Shown here piece after piece: positions 23,669 to 49,507 of a stretch of 64,000 nt of DNA; position 1 is the first letter of the stretch, and the number at the start of each line of letters is the position of its first letter. The stretch comes from Rhynochetos jubatus. Lineage: Eukaryota; Chordata; Aves; Eurypygiformes; Rhynochetidae. The stretch is taken from the NCBI GenBank assembly GCA_027574665.1, contig CM050673.1:7921420-7985419 (forward strand). Direction: 5' to 3'. The notes beneath the pieces are model-generated. The model saw only the letters and a list, made by a program, of their open reading frames with translations, was not told the DNA's origin and did no database searches. Made by a program: the position numbers and the translations under genes.

Positions 23669-24563
23669 CTGCCCAGCTCGGAGCAGCACGGGTTCGTTCC
23701 CCCTGCCCAGCTCGGCGCAGCACGGGTTCCTTCTCCCTGCCCAGCTCGGAGCAGCACGGGTTCGTTCCCCCTGCCCAGCTCGGAGCAGCACGGGTTCGTT
23801 CCCCCTGCCCAGCTCGGCGCAGCACGGGTTCCTTCTCCCTGCCCAGCTCGGAGCAGCACGGGTTCGTTCCCCCTGCCCAGCTCGGAGCAGCACGGGTTCG
23901 TTCCCCCTGCCCAGCTCGGCGCAGCACGGGTTCCTTCTCCCTGCCCAGCTCGGCGCAGCACGGGTTCGTTCCCCCTGCCCAGCTCGGAGCAGCACGGGTT
24001 CGTTCCCCCTGCCCAGCTCGGAGCAGCACGGGTTCCTTCTCCCTGCCCAGCTCGGAGCAGCACGGGTTCGTTCCCCCTGCCCAGCTCGGAGCAGCACGGG
24101 TTCGTTCCCCCTGCCCAGCTCGGAGCAGCACGGGTTCCTTCTCCCTGCCCAGCTCGGAGCAGCACGGGTTCCTTCTCCCTGCCCAGCTCGGCGCAGCACG
24201 GGTTCGTTCCCCCTGCCCAGCTCGGAGCAGCACGGGTTCGTTCCCCCTGCCCAGCTCGGAGCAGCACGGGTTCGTTCCCCCTGCCCAGCTCGGAGCAGCA
24301 CGGGTTCCTTCTCCCTGCCCAGCTCGGAGCAGCACGGGTTCGTTCCCCCTGCCCAGCTCGGAGCAGCACGGGTTCGTTCCCCCTGCCCAGCTCGGAGCAG
24401 CACGGGTTCCTTCTCCCTGCCCAGCTCGGAGCAGCACGGGTTCCTTCTCCCTGCCCAGCTCGGAGCAGCACGGGTTCCTTCTCCCTGCCCAGCTCGGAGC
24501 AGCACGGGTTCGTTCCCCCTGCCCAGCTCGGAGCAGCACGGGTTCCTTCTCCCTGCCCAGCTC
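23669..24563. repeat. 34-bp minisatellite, 26 copies
   Basis: There are 26 contiguous units of exactly 34 bp (23669-24552) plus an 11-bp partial unit. The unit runs CTGCCCAGCTCGGAGCAGCA then CGGGTTCGTTCCCC (type A); type B ends CGGGTTCCTTCTCC instead. A few units read GGCGCAG for GGAGCAG. Units 1-26 by type read A B AAB AAB AAB AAB B AAAB AAB B B A B, so much of the array has a 3-unit (102-bp) higher-order period. There are no internal indels. The array lacks stops in several frames on both strands, so long artefactual open frames run through it. Confidence 0.97.
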
Positions 24564-25265
24564 AGGACTGGCCACCCTTGGTCCCTGTCACGGCTGTGCC
24601 GGGTCCATCCGGCAGCCGCCCTGCTCCGTGCCGTGTGGAGGGAGCAGGGAGCCGGGCTGGGTTCTCTGGGCTCCCCAGGCTGGGGATGGCCGAGCTGAGT
24701 GTCCCTGGACCCCACGCCTGTCCTGGGGCGGTGGGCGCTCCCACTCCATGCCCTTTCCCTCCCAGGGCAGCTCTGTTGTCCTCTTTAGCTTAGGAAGCAC
24801 TTGGCGAGCGCTGGCCGGTGCGGGGTCACCCCTCGGCAGGCCCCACCGCTGCCTGAGCTGCCAGATTTGCCTCCGCTCCAGCAGCTGCGGAGCGAGACGT
24901 GGCGCTGCCTGTCCCGTGGATCGGGCTGAGGGTTTCCAGCCGGGAAGGACGGAAATCTCCACCTCTGCTGGAAGCTGCAGCCAGGACAGGATAAAAATAA
25001 AAGCAATTGCTTTTTAAGCAGGGAGGTTTTCAAACTTGACGTGTTACATGAGTAGAAGCTGCAGCCTCGTGTCGGGTGATGAGCTTCGGAGGGTGAGGAT
25101 GCGGCTGCTGCTGCCGGCAAGTGGCTCTCAGCAGGGACGTGTCAGCGAATCCCCTCCCTGGGGAGGGGGTACCCAGCTCCTCCAGTGGGATGGAGAGCTG
25201 CGCTGGGGGGGATCCGCACTGTGGCACCCAGCCTGGCCAGGGTTCCTGTAGGAGCAACACCTCAT
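24564..25265. other. Intergenic, minisatellite to CR1 copy
   Basis: GC-rich unique-looking sequence without recognised exons. An AATAAA occurs at about 24996 (plus) in a short A-rich patch, but no coding exon upstream can be assigned to it. Confidence 0.4.
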
Positions 25266-25650
25266 TGAATCATGGGATGGTTTGGGTTGGAAGGGACCTC
25301 AAAGCCCCCCCAGTCCCACCCCCTGCCACGGGCAGGGACACCCTCCACTAGCCCAGGGTGCTCCCAGCCTCATCCAGCCTGGCCTTGGGCACTCCCAGGG
25401 ATGGGGCACCCACAGCTTCTCTGGGCAACCTGTCCCAGTGCTCCCCACCCTCTGCGGGAAGAATTCCTTCCTGATGGCCCATCTCCATCTCCCTCTTTCC
25501 GTTTAACCCCGTTACCCCTTGTCCTGTCACTCCCTGCCCTTGGGAAGAGCCCCCCCAGCTTTCTTGCAGCCCCCCAGGCACTGGAAGGGGCTCCAAGGTC
25601 TCTCTGGAGTTTCCCTTCTCCAGGTTGAACCCCCCAACTCTCCCAGCCTT
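25266..25650 (-). mobile_element. CR1 LINE 3' fragment (copy 2) upstream of WNK4
   Basis: Inverted CR1. It opens with the tail complement (GAATCATGGGATGGTTTGGG) and runs back through AGCTTCTCTGGGCAACCTGTC and GAATTCCTTCCTGATGG to CTTCTCCAGGTTGAAC. It is the longest copy in the window, roughly 385 bp, and non-coding. Confidence 0.93.
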
Positions 25651-25979
25651 TCACTCTGTTAAATGCTTCTCCCTCCTCCCCGCAGTCGGGGGTCTGTGGG
25701 GCGGCAGCAGTGCGGGACGTGGATCCAGCAGCCCCGGATCAGCCGGCGTCACCCGCTTGGGCCAGGTCAGTGTTTGGGGGGGCCGTGTCTGCGCTCCCCT
25801 CTCAATCCTGGACGTTTCCCGTGTGACAGAGCTGAAACAATCTGACCTGAGGGAAGGGAAAGGAGCGCTGGCGCCGGTGGCTTTGTGTTCTGTGTCAACA
25901 CCGGGAACAGCAGCTCCGTTAACCCGGGACACGCGGCTCCGGGCGGCTCCGGCTTTCCAGGGCTGACAGCCCGTTCACA

Positions 25980-26571
25980 CCTTCCCCCGTGCGCGGCCCC
26001 GGTTCAGGATTTGGGGCCGGTAAAGCCGCGGGGGAACGGCTGCTCGGGACGGTGCCGGCAGCGGGGGGTGTCCCGCAGCCCGGGGGGCGGGACGGGGCTG
26101 CTCCGGGACACGCTGCACCGGACCCCCGAGCCAGGAGCTCCGGGGAAACGTCTAAAGCGGGCGCTGCCCCGAGCCCGGCCCCCGCTGCGCCGCCCCCCGG
26201 AGCCCTCCGGGGCCGGGGAAGGGGCTGCCTGCGGGGAGGGCTCGGGTGGGAGCCGGACAGGGTCCCGCCGGCCAGGGCCGGGGGGGGTCACAAGGAGGGG
26301 ATGCCCACCCATCCCGCAGCCCCCGCCCGCAGCCGCAGTGCTGGGCGCCCGTCCCGGTGCCGGTGCCCGGTGGCGGGGCCGGTGGCGCAGCGCAGGCGGG
26401 GGGCGGTGGCGGCGCGGGGGCGGGCCCGGTGAGGGCGGGGGAGGTGCTGGCGGGCGGGGCCGGGAGCGGGGCCGGTGCCCGGGCCGGGGGGCCTCGGCGG
26501 TCGCTCCTGGCTGCGGGGCCGGTGCGAAGCTGCGCGGGAGCGGCCGGCCCGGTCCGGCCCGGGACGAGCCG
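25980..26571 (+). promoter_or_regulatory. WNK4: WNK4 promoter/5' UTR CpG island
   Basis: Dense CpG, stop-poor sequence just upstream of the WNK4 ATG, with several GGGCGGG boxes (for example around 26434-26460). An open frame continues upstream of the chosen ATG but has no WNK similarity there, so the ATG at 26572 was kept. Confidence 0.6.
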
Positions 26572-39340
<12,769 letters not shown>

Positions 39341-39352
39341 CCAGGCAGGGTG

Positions 39353-39358
39353 TTTATT
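39353..39358 (-). terminator. COA3: COA3 poly(A) signal (AATAAA, minus strand)
   Basis: TTTATT on the plus strand reads AATAAA on the minus strand, 246 bp after the COA3 stop. Confidence 0.75.
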
Positions 39359-39603
39359 GCGGGAGGGGACGGGGGGCCCCTGCCCCCCCCGGGAAGGGGG
39401 TCGCTGGCCGCTCTCGAGGAAAGGCGGTGCCCGAGGGGAGGGAGCTCTGACCGCAGGGGAGGCCCGCCCCCCGCGCATTTTCCCGGGCCGCGCCGCGCAG
39501 GCCCGCCCCCCCCGGCCGGTTGCCCCGTGCCCCCGGTCCGTCCTGCCCCCGCGGGGGCTGCAGCTCGCTCGCGGGGCTCCGCGGGGTCCCCCCCCCCCAA
39601 CAC

Positions 39604-40008
39604 TCAGCTCGCCGCGCCCTCGGCCCGCGCCCGGGCCCGCGCCCGCGCCGCCTCCGCCTCCTGCTCCAGCTCGTCCAGGAACCGCTCCTGCGACACCGAG
39701 TAGAAGGTGTAGCCGTCTGCGGGGGCCGTTAAGGAAAAGAGCGGGCGCAGGTTGGCGGCGGCGCGCCCCCCCCCGGCCCCGGCCCGGCCCCCGCCCCGGA
39801 GGATACAGATGCCCACCGCCACCGCGCCGATGCCGAGCGCCAACAGCCCGTTGCGACCGCGGAGCCGCCGCTGCAGCGCGCGCTGCCGCTGCGCACGCTC
39901 CACCCGCGCCATGAGAAGGCGCTGCTCGGGGCTGAGCCCCGGTTCCCGCTCGGGGTCGATTCGCCGCGCGAACGCCGCCTCCTCCCCGGGCTCCCGCGGC
40001 GCCGCCAT
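39604..40008 (-). CDS. COA3: COA3 (CCDC56/MITRAC12), cytochrome c oxidase assembly factor
   Basis: Two exons: 40008-39807 and 39716-39604 (TGA). The donor after 39807 is GT and the acceptor is CAG; the frame joins to 104 aa (human 106). It is a small single-pass inner mitochondrial membrane protein that stabilises nascent COX1 during complex IV assembly. Landmarks are [10 protein letters not shown] near the N-terminus, one membrane segment ([20 protein letters not shown], formed across the splice), then [10 protein letters not shown] and a charged Ala/Arg C-terminus, as in the family. An in-frame ATG 13 codons upstream (40047) also exists; the inner ATG was preferred by length and because the upstream one lies in the promoter CRE. 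It is head to head with CNTD1. Confidence 0.95.
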   Translation of the reverse strand: MAAPREPGEEAAFARRIDPEREPGLSPEQRLLMARVERAQRQRALQRRLRGRNGLLALGIGAVAVGICILRGGGRAGAGGGRAAANLRPLFSLTAPADGYTFYSVSQERFLDELEQEAEAARARARARAEGAAS

Positions 40009-40363
40009 CTTCCCCGCCGCCGCTTCCGTGCAGCGCGGTGACGTCACGTCCGGCGGGGAGGTGGGGGGGGAGGGGGCGGGCGGCGCAGGCGCGCTACGTC
40101 GCGGCGTCGAGGGGTTGGCGGAGGCCCGGCGCGTGCCTGGCCGCGGAGCAGGCGCGCTCCGATTGGCGGGGCGGGGTCACGTGACCGGGCAGGCGCCGAG
40201 GCGGGGCCCGCGCCGGGGCCTCGTCACCGGCGGTCGCGGGTTCCCCGTGGGGCCTTCCGGGCCCCGAGGCCTGGCACAGTCGGGGCGGGGGCTCTCGGGC
40301 CCTTTCCCACCGGCGGTGGCGAAGCGCCGCGGTGCCGTTGAGGCCCCGGACCTGCAGCGGTAC
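40009..40363. promoter_or_regulatory. Bidirectional promoter of COA3 and CNTD1
   Basis: A 355-bp CpG-rich interval separates the two start codons. It contains a full palindromic CRE (TGACGTCA, 40039-40046), an inverted CCAAT box (ATTGG, 40162-40166) next to a GC box (GGGGCGGGG), and a 12-bp palindromic E-box (GGTCACGTGACC, 40175-40186). The core of that E-box, GTCACGTGAC, matches the CLEAR/USF-type consensus. There is no TATA box. Sharing by both genes is inferred from spacing. Confidence 0.75.
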
Positions 40364-43300
40364 ATGGCGGCCCCGGTGCGAGCTGCGCTCCGGGGCCGTG
40401 AGCCAGGCCCTGCCTTCGGCGAGATCGCTCCCGAGATTATCGAGGATTCGCTGATCCGTTTGGCCACGGAAAACGAGCAGCACCTGAGCGACCTCTCGGA
40501 TCAGGCCGGGTGCTTCAAAGAGACGCGCATCGTGGGTGAGCCCCCGGGGCTGCCGCTGGCCGCCGCTGGCCGCCGGGCCCGCAGCCGGCCTCCGCGGGCT
40601 GAAGGGAGCGGCTGTTGCGCTTTTTTGCAGAGTTTACCTTCCTTTTGTCTGAAAAATGGCACTTGGACCAACCGGCGAGGTACCAGGCGGTAGAGTTACT
40701 CGAAAGGTAACGAACGTCCCGAGCGCTCGGGGCGTTGCTGGGTTCGCTCCCGCGGTTCCACCGCGCTCCGCGCGTGCTCTCCCTCTGCCGTGCCTACAGC
40801 TTTGTCTCTTTGCTCGGTTAACAAAGAGCTATCCGTGCACCCCGAGCACAGGCAGAATTGCTTCTCCTCCTCCTTCTTGGCAGAAGAAAACAGTTTTCTG
40901 AGCAGTTGTGGCTTTTTGTAGGTTTATGATCAAGCAGGTAGAACAAATCTCTAAGTCCTCCAGAGAGAACGCCAAAAGCCGTCACCAAGGACAAGGCGGC
41001 AGCCGGAGCTCTCTGAAAGATGAGATCTGCAACACGTTTGTCCTGCGACTCGTGTCGTGCGTTCAGATTGCGAGCAAGCTATCCCTGCACTACAACGTAA
41101 GCCAGCTAAACCGCCGCCTCCAGCAGCTTCTCGCAAGGGCAGCGACTCACGTAGCGTGTTAGTCCCTTAAAAACCAGGTTTCCTCTCTGAAGGACAGTAG
41201 CGGTAGCGAAACGCAAAGGATCCCGAAGCGGAGACCCGAATCTCTTCCGTTTAGGGCAGGGTGATCGTCAGTCGTTGGGTAACAGTTTGTTAGGGAACGC
41301 TGCTAGCCCTGGGGGAAGAAGTACAGGCGGTGGGAACTCGGCCTGTGGCTCTTGGAAATCCTGTGGCCACAGAGGGTTCCCAGCTGCCCGGGGAAGGTTT
41401 GTGGAGGGGAGGAAACCTGTGGGAAAGAGCAGAGAAATCCTGCGGGATGGATTTCTCATCCCAGCTCCAAAGACGAGCTGGGGCAGCGGGGAGCGTTGCC
41501 CCCGCAGCGGATCGTGCTTAAGTTCAGCGGGAGGAGGAGAGCGCGAGTGCTTTGTTCTTGGCAAGGGCCTGATCGCCTAGAAGAGGATTGGTCTTCTTTT
41601 TCCTCCTCAGAGAGTGACCAACGACACGGCTCTCCGGTTTCTGCAGTCCTTGAAATACTCGTACACTAAGCAGGAATTGCTCGAGTCGGAGCTCGCCGTT
41701 CTCAGATCTCTGCACTTCCAGGTCAACGTGTCAACTCCTTTGGCTTACGTGGAATTGCTTCTGGAGGTCTTAGGTGAGAGTATTAACGGGAGAGAATGGG
41801 AACCGAGTTTTTAGAGTGCTTGTAGAGCCCTTGCTGCTCTGAACCAGAATGTCTGGCGTTACAGGGGCTTGCGTAGCGAAGGCACGTGAAACTTTCCAGG
41901 TTGTCCAGGGCTTTTCTTTTCAGATGAGAGCTTTGTCCTTACGTTCTGATGGATGCTGTTGGGCAGCCAGCTGTGACTCGGCCAGGAAAGGGTTAAGAGC
42001 TTAAAGCCCCCCAAACCTAGCGTAAGGCCACGTTTTCCGCAGCGACGTCGTTGTCTTTGCCCAGGTCTGTTTCAGAATGAGTGGAATTATCCTGAGACCG
42101 AGAGCCTGGAGCAGGCCTGTGGCATCCGAACAAAGGGAGGTTGTCACCCAAAAATCATCCTCATCCCTCGCTTACGGAGGCCGCTTTCCGGTGCGGTGTA
42201 CGGTGTGCGGCCGCTTACGTGTGGTCTCTGTGCTAGGACATAACGGCTGCCCGCTGCCCGCGGAACCCTTACATCAGGTGTGCGTGCAACTGCTGGACTT
42301 CTCCTACCTTACTAGAGATACCATCTACGACACTTTGCTGAAGATGGCCGTGGAGAATTCCACACCGAGCAGACTGCAGGTGTAAGTAGCGCGCCCGGCT
42401 GTGAAATAACTCTTTGAAATTAACCCCCTGACAAAACCACAGCAGGTTTTTAGTAGCCTAATTCCCGTTACGCCATTTTTTTAGTCACGTTCTAAACAGT
42501 TTTAATTTGGGGGGCTTTCAGCGTTGTTTATTGGCCTTAATATACCAGCTCAAAGCAACGTGCTTCACCGCTTTTGCTCTAGGGGTGAGCTAGAACATGT
42601 TTAATTTGATTGTAAACCCGGCGCTGGCGTGAACCGTACGGGCTTTATCGGACCGAGCGGGCTGGCGTGTCCGTAGGCCGCACGGCCGTCGCAGACGGTG
42701 CTTTTGGCCTGTAACACTCGCGCTGTTCTACACCGCAAGATGCTTTTACTCCTGCAGAGCAAAGTTTTTGACGGTAAAGGAAGATTTCATGCTCCTGGCT
42801 GTTGGAATCATCAGCACAAGCGTGTTCATGCTCAACCCTGGGCACTGGAGTCAGGTACAGCCTCCCAGCACGCGGCCCCGCATGGCACACGCGGTGCCTG
42901 TTTAGACTCTCCTGGGAGTAGCGTGAGGGAGGCGACGTTTCCCGGGTCAGGAGTGTGTTAGGAGGGGGCGGGGGCGGTTCCTCACCCTCACGCTTCAGCT
43001 TCACAGCCCGCACAAACCCACGGGGACGTGGCTCCGCTGGCGGGGGGGAGCGATCCCGTGGGACAGCGTTCTGCCCGAACTGCTACCGAGTCCTAGAACA
43101 AAGGCCGATTGCAGGTGGTAGCTTTGTCATTTTACTTGAGTAGAAGCAATTAAATTAAGCACAAAGCAAACAAATAACCCGTAAAGCGAGCAAACAAAAC
43201 CCATGCCAAGAGGGCTCAGCTCCTGCCAAAGCCCCGTTAGCGTGTGCCTGGTGACTCCTGTCTGCGAACTGACGTCTCTCGGGCGCTCAAAGTGTCTTCA

Positions 43301-43463
43301 TTTTTCTTTTAAGGTTGTGGAGCATTTAAACTGTATCACGGGCATCACATCACAAAGCATCGTAGAGTTTTCTTACGCGGTACTGAAACACGTCATCGGC
43401 GGCACCACACCAAACCAGCGCTGCGGTGGAACGACGGCTCCCGAGAACAGGATGATGCTCTGA
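40364..43463 (+). CDS. CNTD1: CNTD1, cyclin N-terminal domain protein 1
   Basis: Seven exons: 40364-40535, 40631-40706, 40922-41096, 41611-41773, 42237-42381, 42758-42854, 43314-43463 (TGA). The phase is consistent; 325 aa (human 330). CNTD1 is a meiotic cyclin-like protein that works with HEI10/RNF212 and MutLgamma to turn recombination intermediates into crossovers. It shows IIEDSLIRLATENEQ, RFMIKQVEQI, the cyclin-box core FVLRLVSCVQIASKLSLHYN, ELLESELAVLRSL and STPLAYVELLLEVLGHNGCP. KEDFMLLAVGIIS and the C-terminal EHLNCITGI...IVEFSYAVLK follow. The donor after 42381 was chosen (CAG GT, then GTAAGT) because only that phase joins to VKEDFMLLAVG in exon 6; the alternative donor two bases upstream breaks the frame. 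The 5' end is shared with COA3 and the 3' end converges on BECN1. Confidence 0.93.
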
Positions 43464-44391
43464 AGCAGAGCGTCGCCAGCGTACCGCAGCAAACCGTCCC
43501 GCTGCCGCTCGGCCCTACCCTGCGATACTCGGGGAACCCAACGTGAGTGGGTTTTACGTTTGGTTTTGAACGCGGGGCGTCGGGCAGCGTTTCCGTGTTC
43601 CGCGTTAGTTAGAAAAGCTCGTGCTCCGCGGCGGCGCGCTGCCGCTGTGAAGGGAGCGGGGCGGCATTTGGAGATAACTCCTTCGGCGCAGAGAGCCGTA
43701 CCGTCAGCGCCGCGTCCCCACGCAGACTGTTCCCGAGAGCTGCGTTTAGAAAGGGCCGTAGCGTGCGTGTGCGGCGCTCGGTCACCTGGACGGCGAAGCA
43801 GCCCGCTCGCCCCATCGTTACGAGCGGGGCCGTGCTTGCTTCCTCCACGGGCTGTGTTTGAAAAGCTAGTTGTGTCCCAGGCAGCCAGGCTGCGTGTTAG
43901 TGTTCCCTTTGCCTGTGGTGCCACTCCCCGGGCAGCCAGCCGGCCCCGTGGTGCGGAAAGGACCGCATCCCGCCCGAGACGCGGTTTGCCTGACATCAGG
44001 TGCCAACCCAGCGCGCCCGTGCAGGGGCTCGGCGCTGCGCTCGGCGCGCGCCAGGTGAGCTCCCCGTAGGGCGGCGCGTTAGCGCTAACGCGGCCGCAGG
44101 AAGTGTTACGGCCGGCTGACACCGTCACCGGCGTTCCGAACGGCATCGAGCCTTGGTACGGTCGGTGGCGCAGAGCGGTGGCGAGGCTTAGCAAACGCTT
44201 CGTTTCACACCAGCGGAGCTTCCGTGAGCGCTTCCTCCTAGTCCCTGGGTTTAACGCTTGGCTCTCCTCACCCGGGTGCCAGGCGGTACCAAACTCGCTG
44301 GGGGTGTGAAATTTGACCGTGATTTGTGTCTGTGACCCCCCCCAAAGCATCAGTTCAGCCTCTGTTCGGTAGCTGGTTTCCTTTATTCTTT

Positions 44392-44397
44392 TCGACT
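44392..44397 (-). terminator. BECN1: BECN1 poly(A) signal (AATAAA, minus strand)
   Basis: TTTATT on the plus strand reads AATAAA on the minus strand, 144 bp after the BECN1 stop. It lies inside the presumed CNTD1 3' UTR. Confidence 0.7.
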
Positions 44398-44425
44398 CCC
44401 CCTCCTGCTGCTCGCGTGGTACTGA

Positions 44426-44431
44426 AATAAA
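44426..44431 (+). terminator. CNTD1: CNTD1 poly(A) signal (AATAAA)
   Basis: AATAAA followed by a G/T-rich stretch (GTGTCTTGGGGCTTTTTGG), which is a good downstream element. It lies 963 bp after the CNTD1 stop and 110 bp before the BECN1 stop position on the other strand. Confidence 0.65.
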
Positions 44432-44540
44432 GTGTCTTGGGGCTTTTTGGTATTGTAAACGTTTTGCACTGGTCAACCTCGGAGCCACCCGAACGTGACT
44501 TCCAAGGAACCGCAGCCGCCGGGCCGGGCGCTTCACGTGG

Positions 44541-49191
<4,651 letters not shown>

Positions 49192-49507
49192 CCCGCCGCT
49201 CAGCCCCGCGCCCGCTCCGCCATCCCCCAGCGACGGACGTGACGCACCCGGCGGGACGCGGTCCTGGCAGGGGTGTAAGCGGCCGCCGCCGTTTTCTCTC
49301 GCCCCGCCCCCGACGGCCCGTGTGAGCGGCCAGGACCCTGCGGCGCGTGCGCGCGACGGCGTGGGGAGGCTCACGTGGGCGGCGGGCGCGCACGCTATTG
49401 GCGGACGCCCCTCGTGAGGTCAGTTCCGGTGGCGGCGACGCCGGTGGTGGGGCAGGCGGCAGCGCGGCCCCGCGGCAGAGCGAGACCCGGACCCGCGCGC
49501 CGCCGCC
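49192..49507. promoter_or_regulatory. Bidirectional promoter of BECN1 and PSME3
   Basis: Only 316 bp of CpG-rich, TATA-less DNA separate the BECN1 ATG (49191, minus) from the PSME3 ATG (49508, plus). Visible elements are an E-box (CACGTG, 49372-49377), an inverted CCAAT box (ATTGG, 49397-49401) and a GCGCGTGCGC near-match to the NRF1 site. Shared use is inferred from spacing. Confidence 0.75.

Noticed and set aside
22866-25017. Open frames of about 320-610 codons on both strands across 23.5-24.7 kb
   Set aside because: They are periodic translations of the 34-bp minisatellite, open on both strands, with no similarity or splice context.
42237-42379. CNTD1 exon 5 ending at the first GT (42380)
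   Set aside because: It leaves phase 0 and puts exon 6 out of the VKEDFMLLAVG frame; the GTAAGT two bases later restores it.
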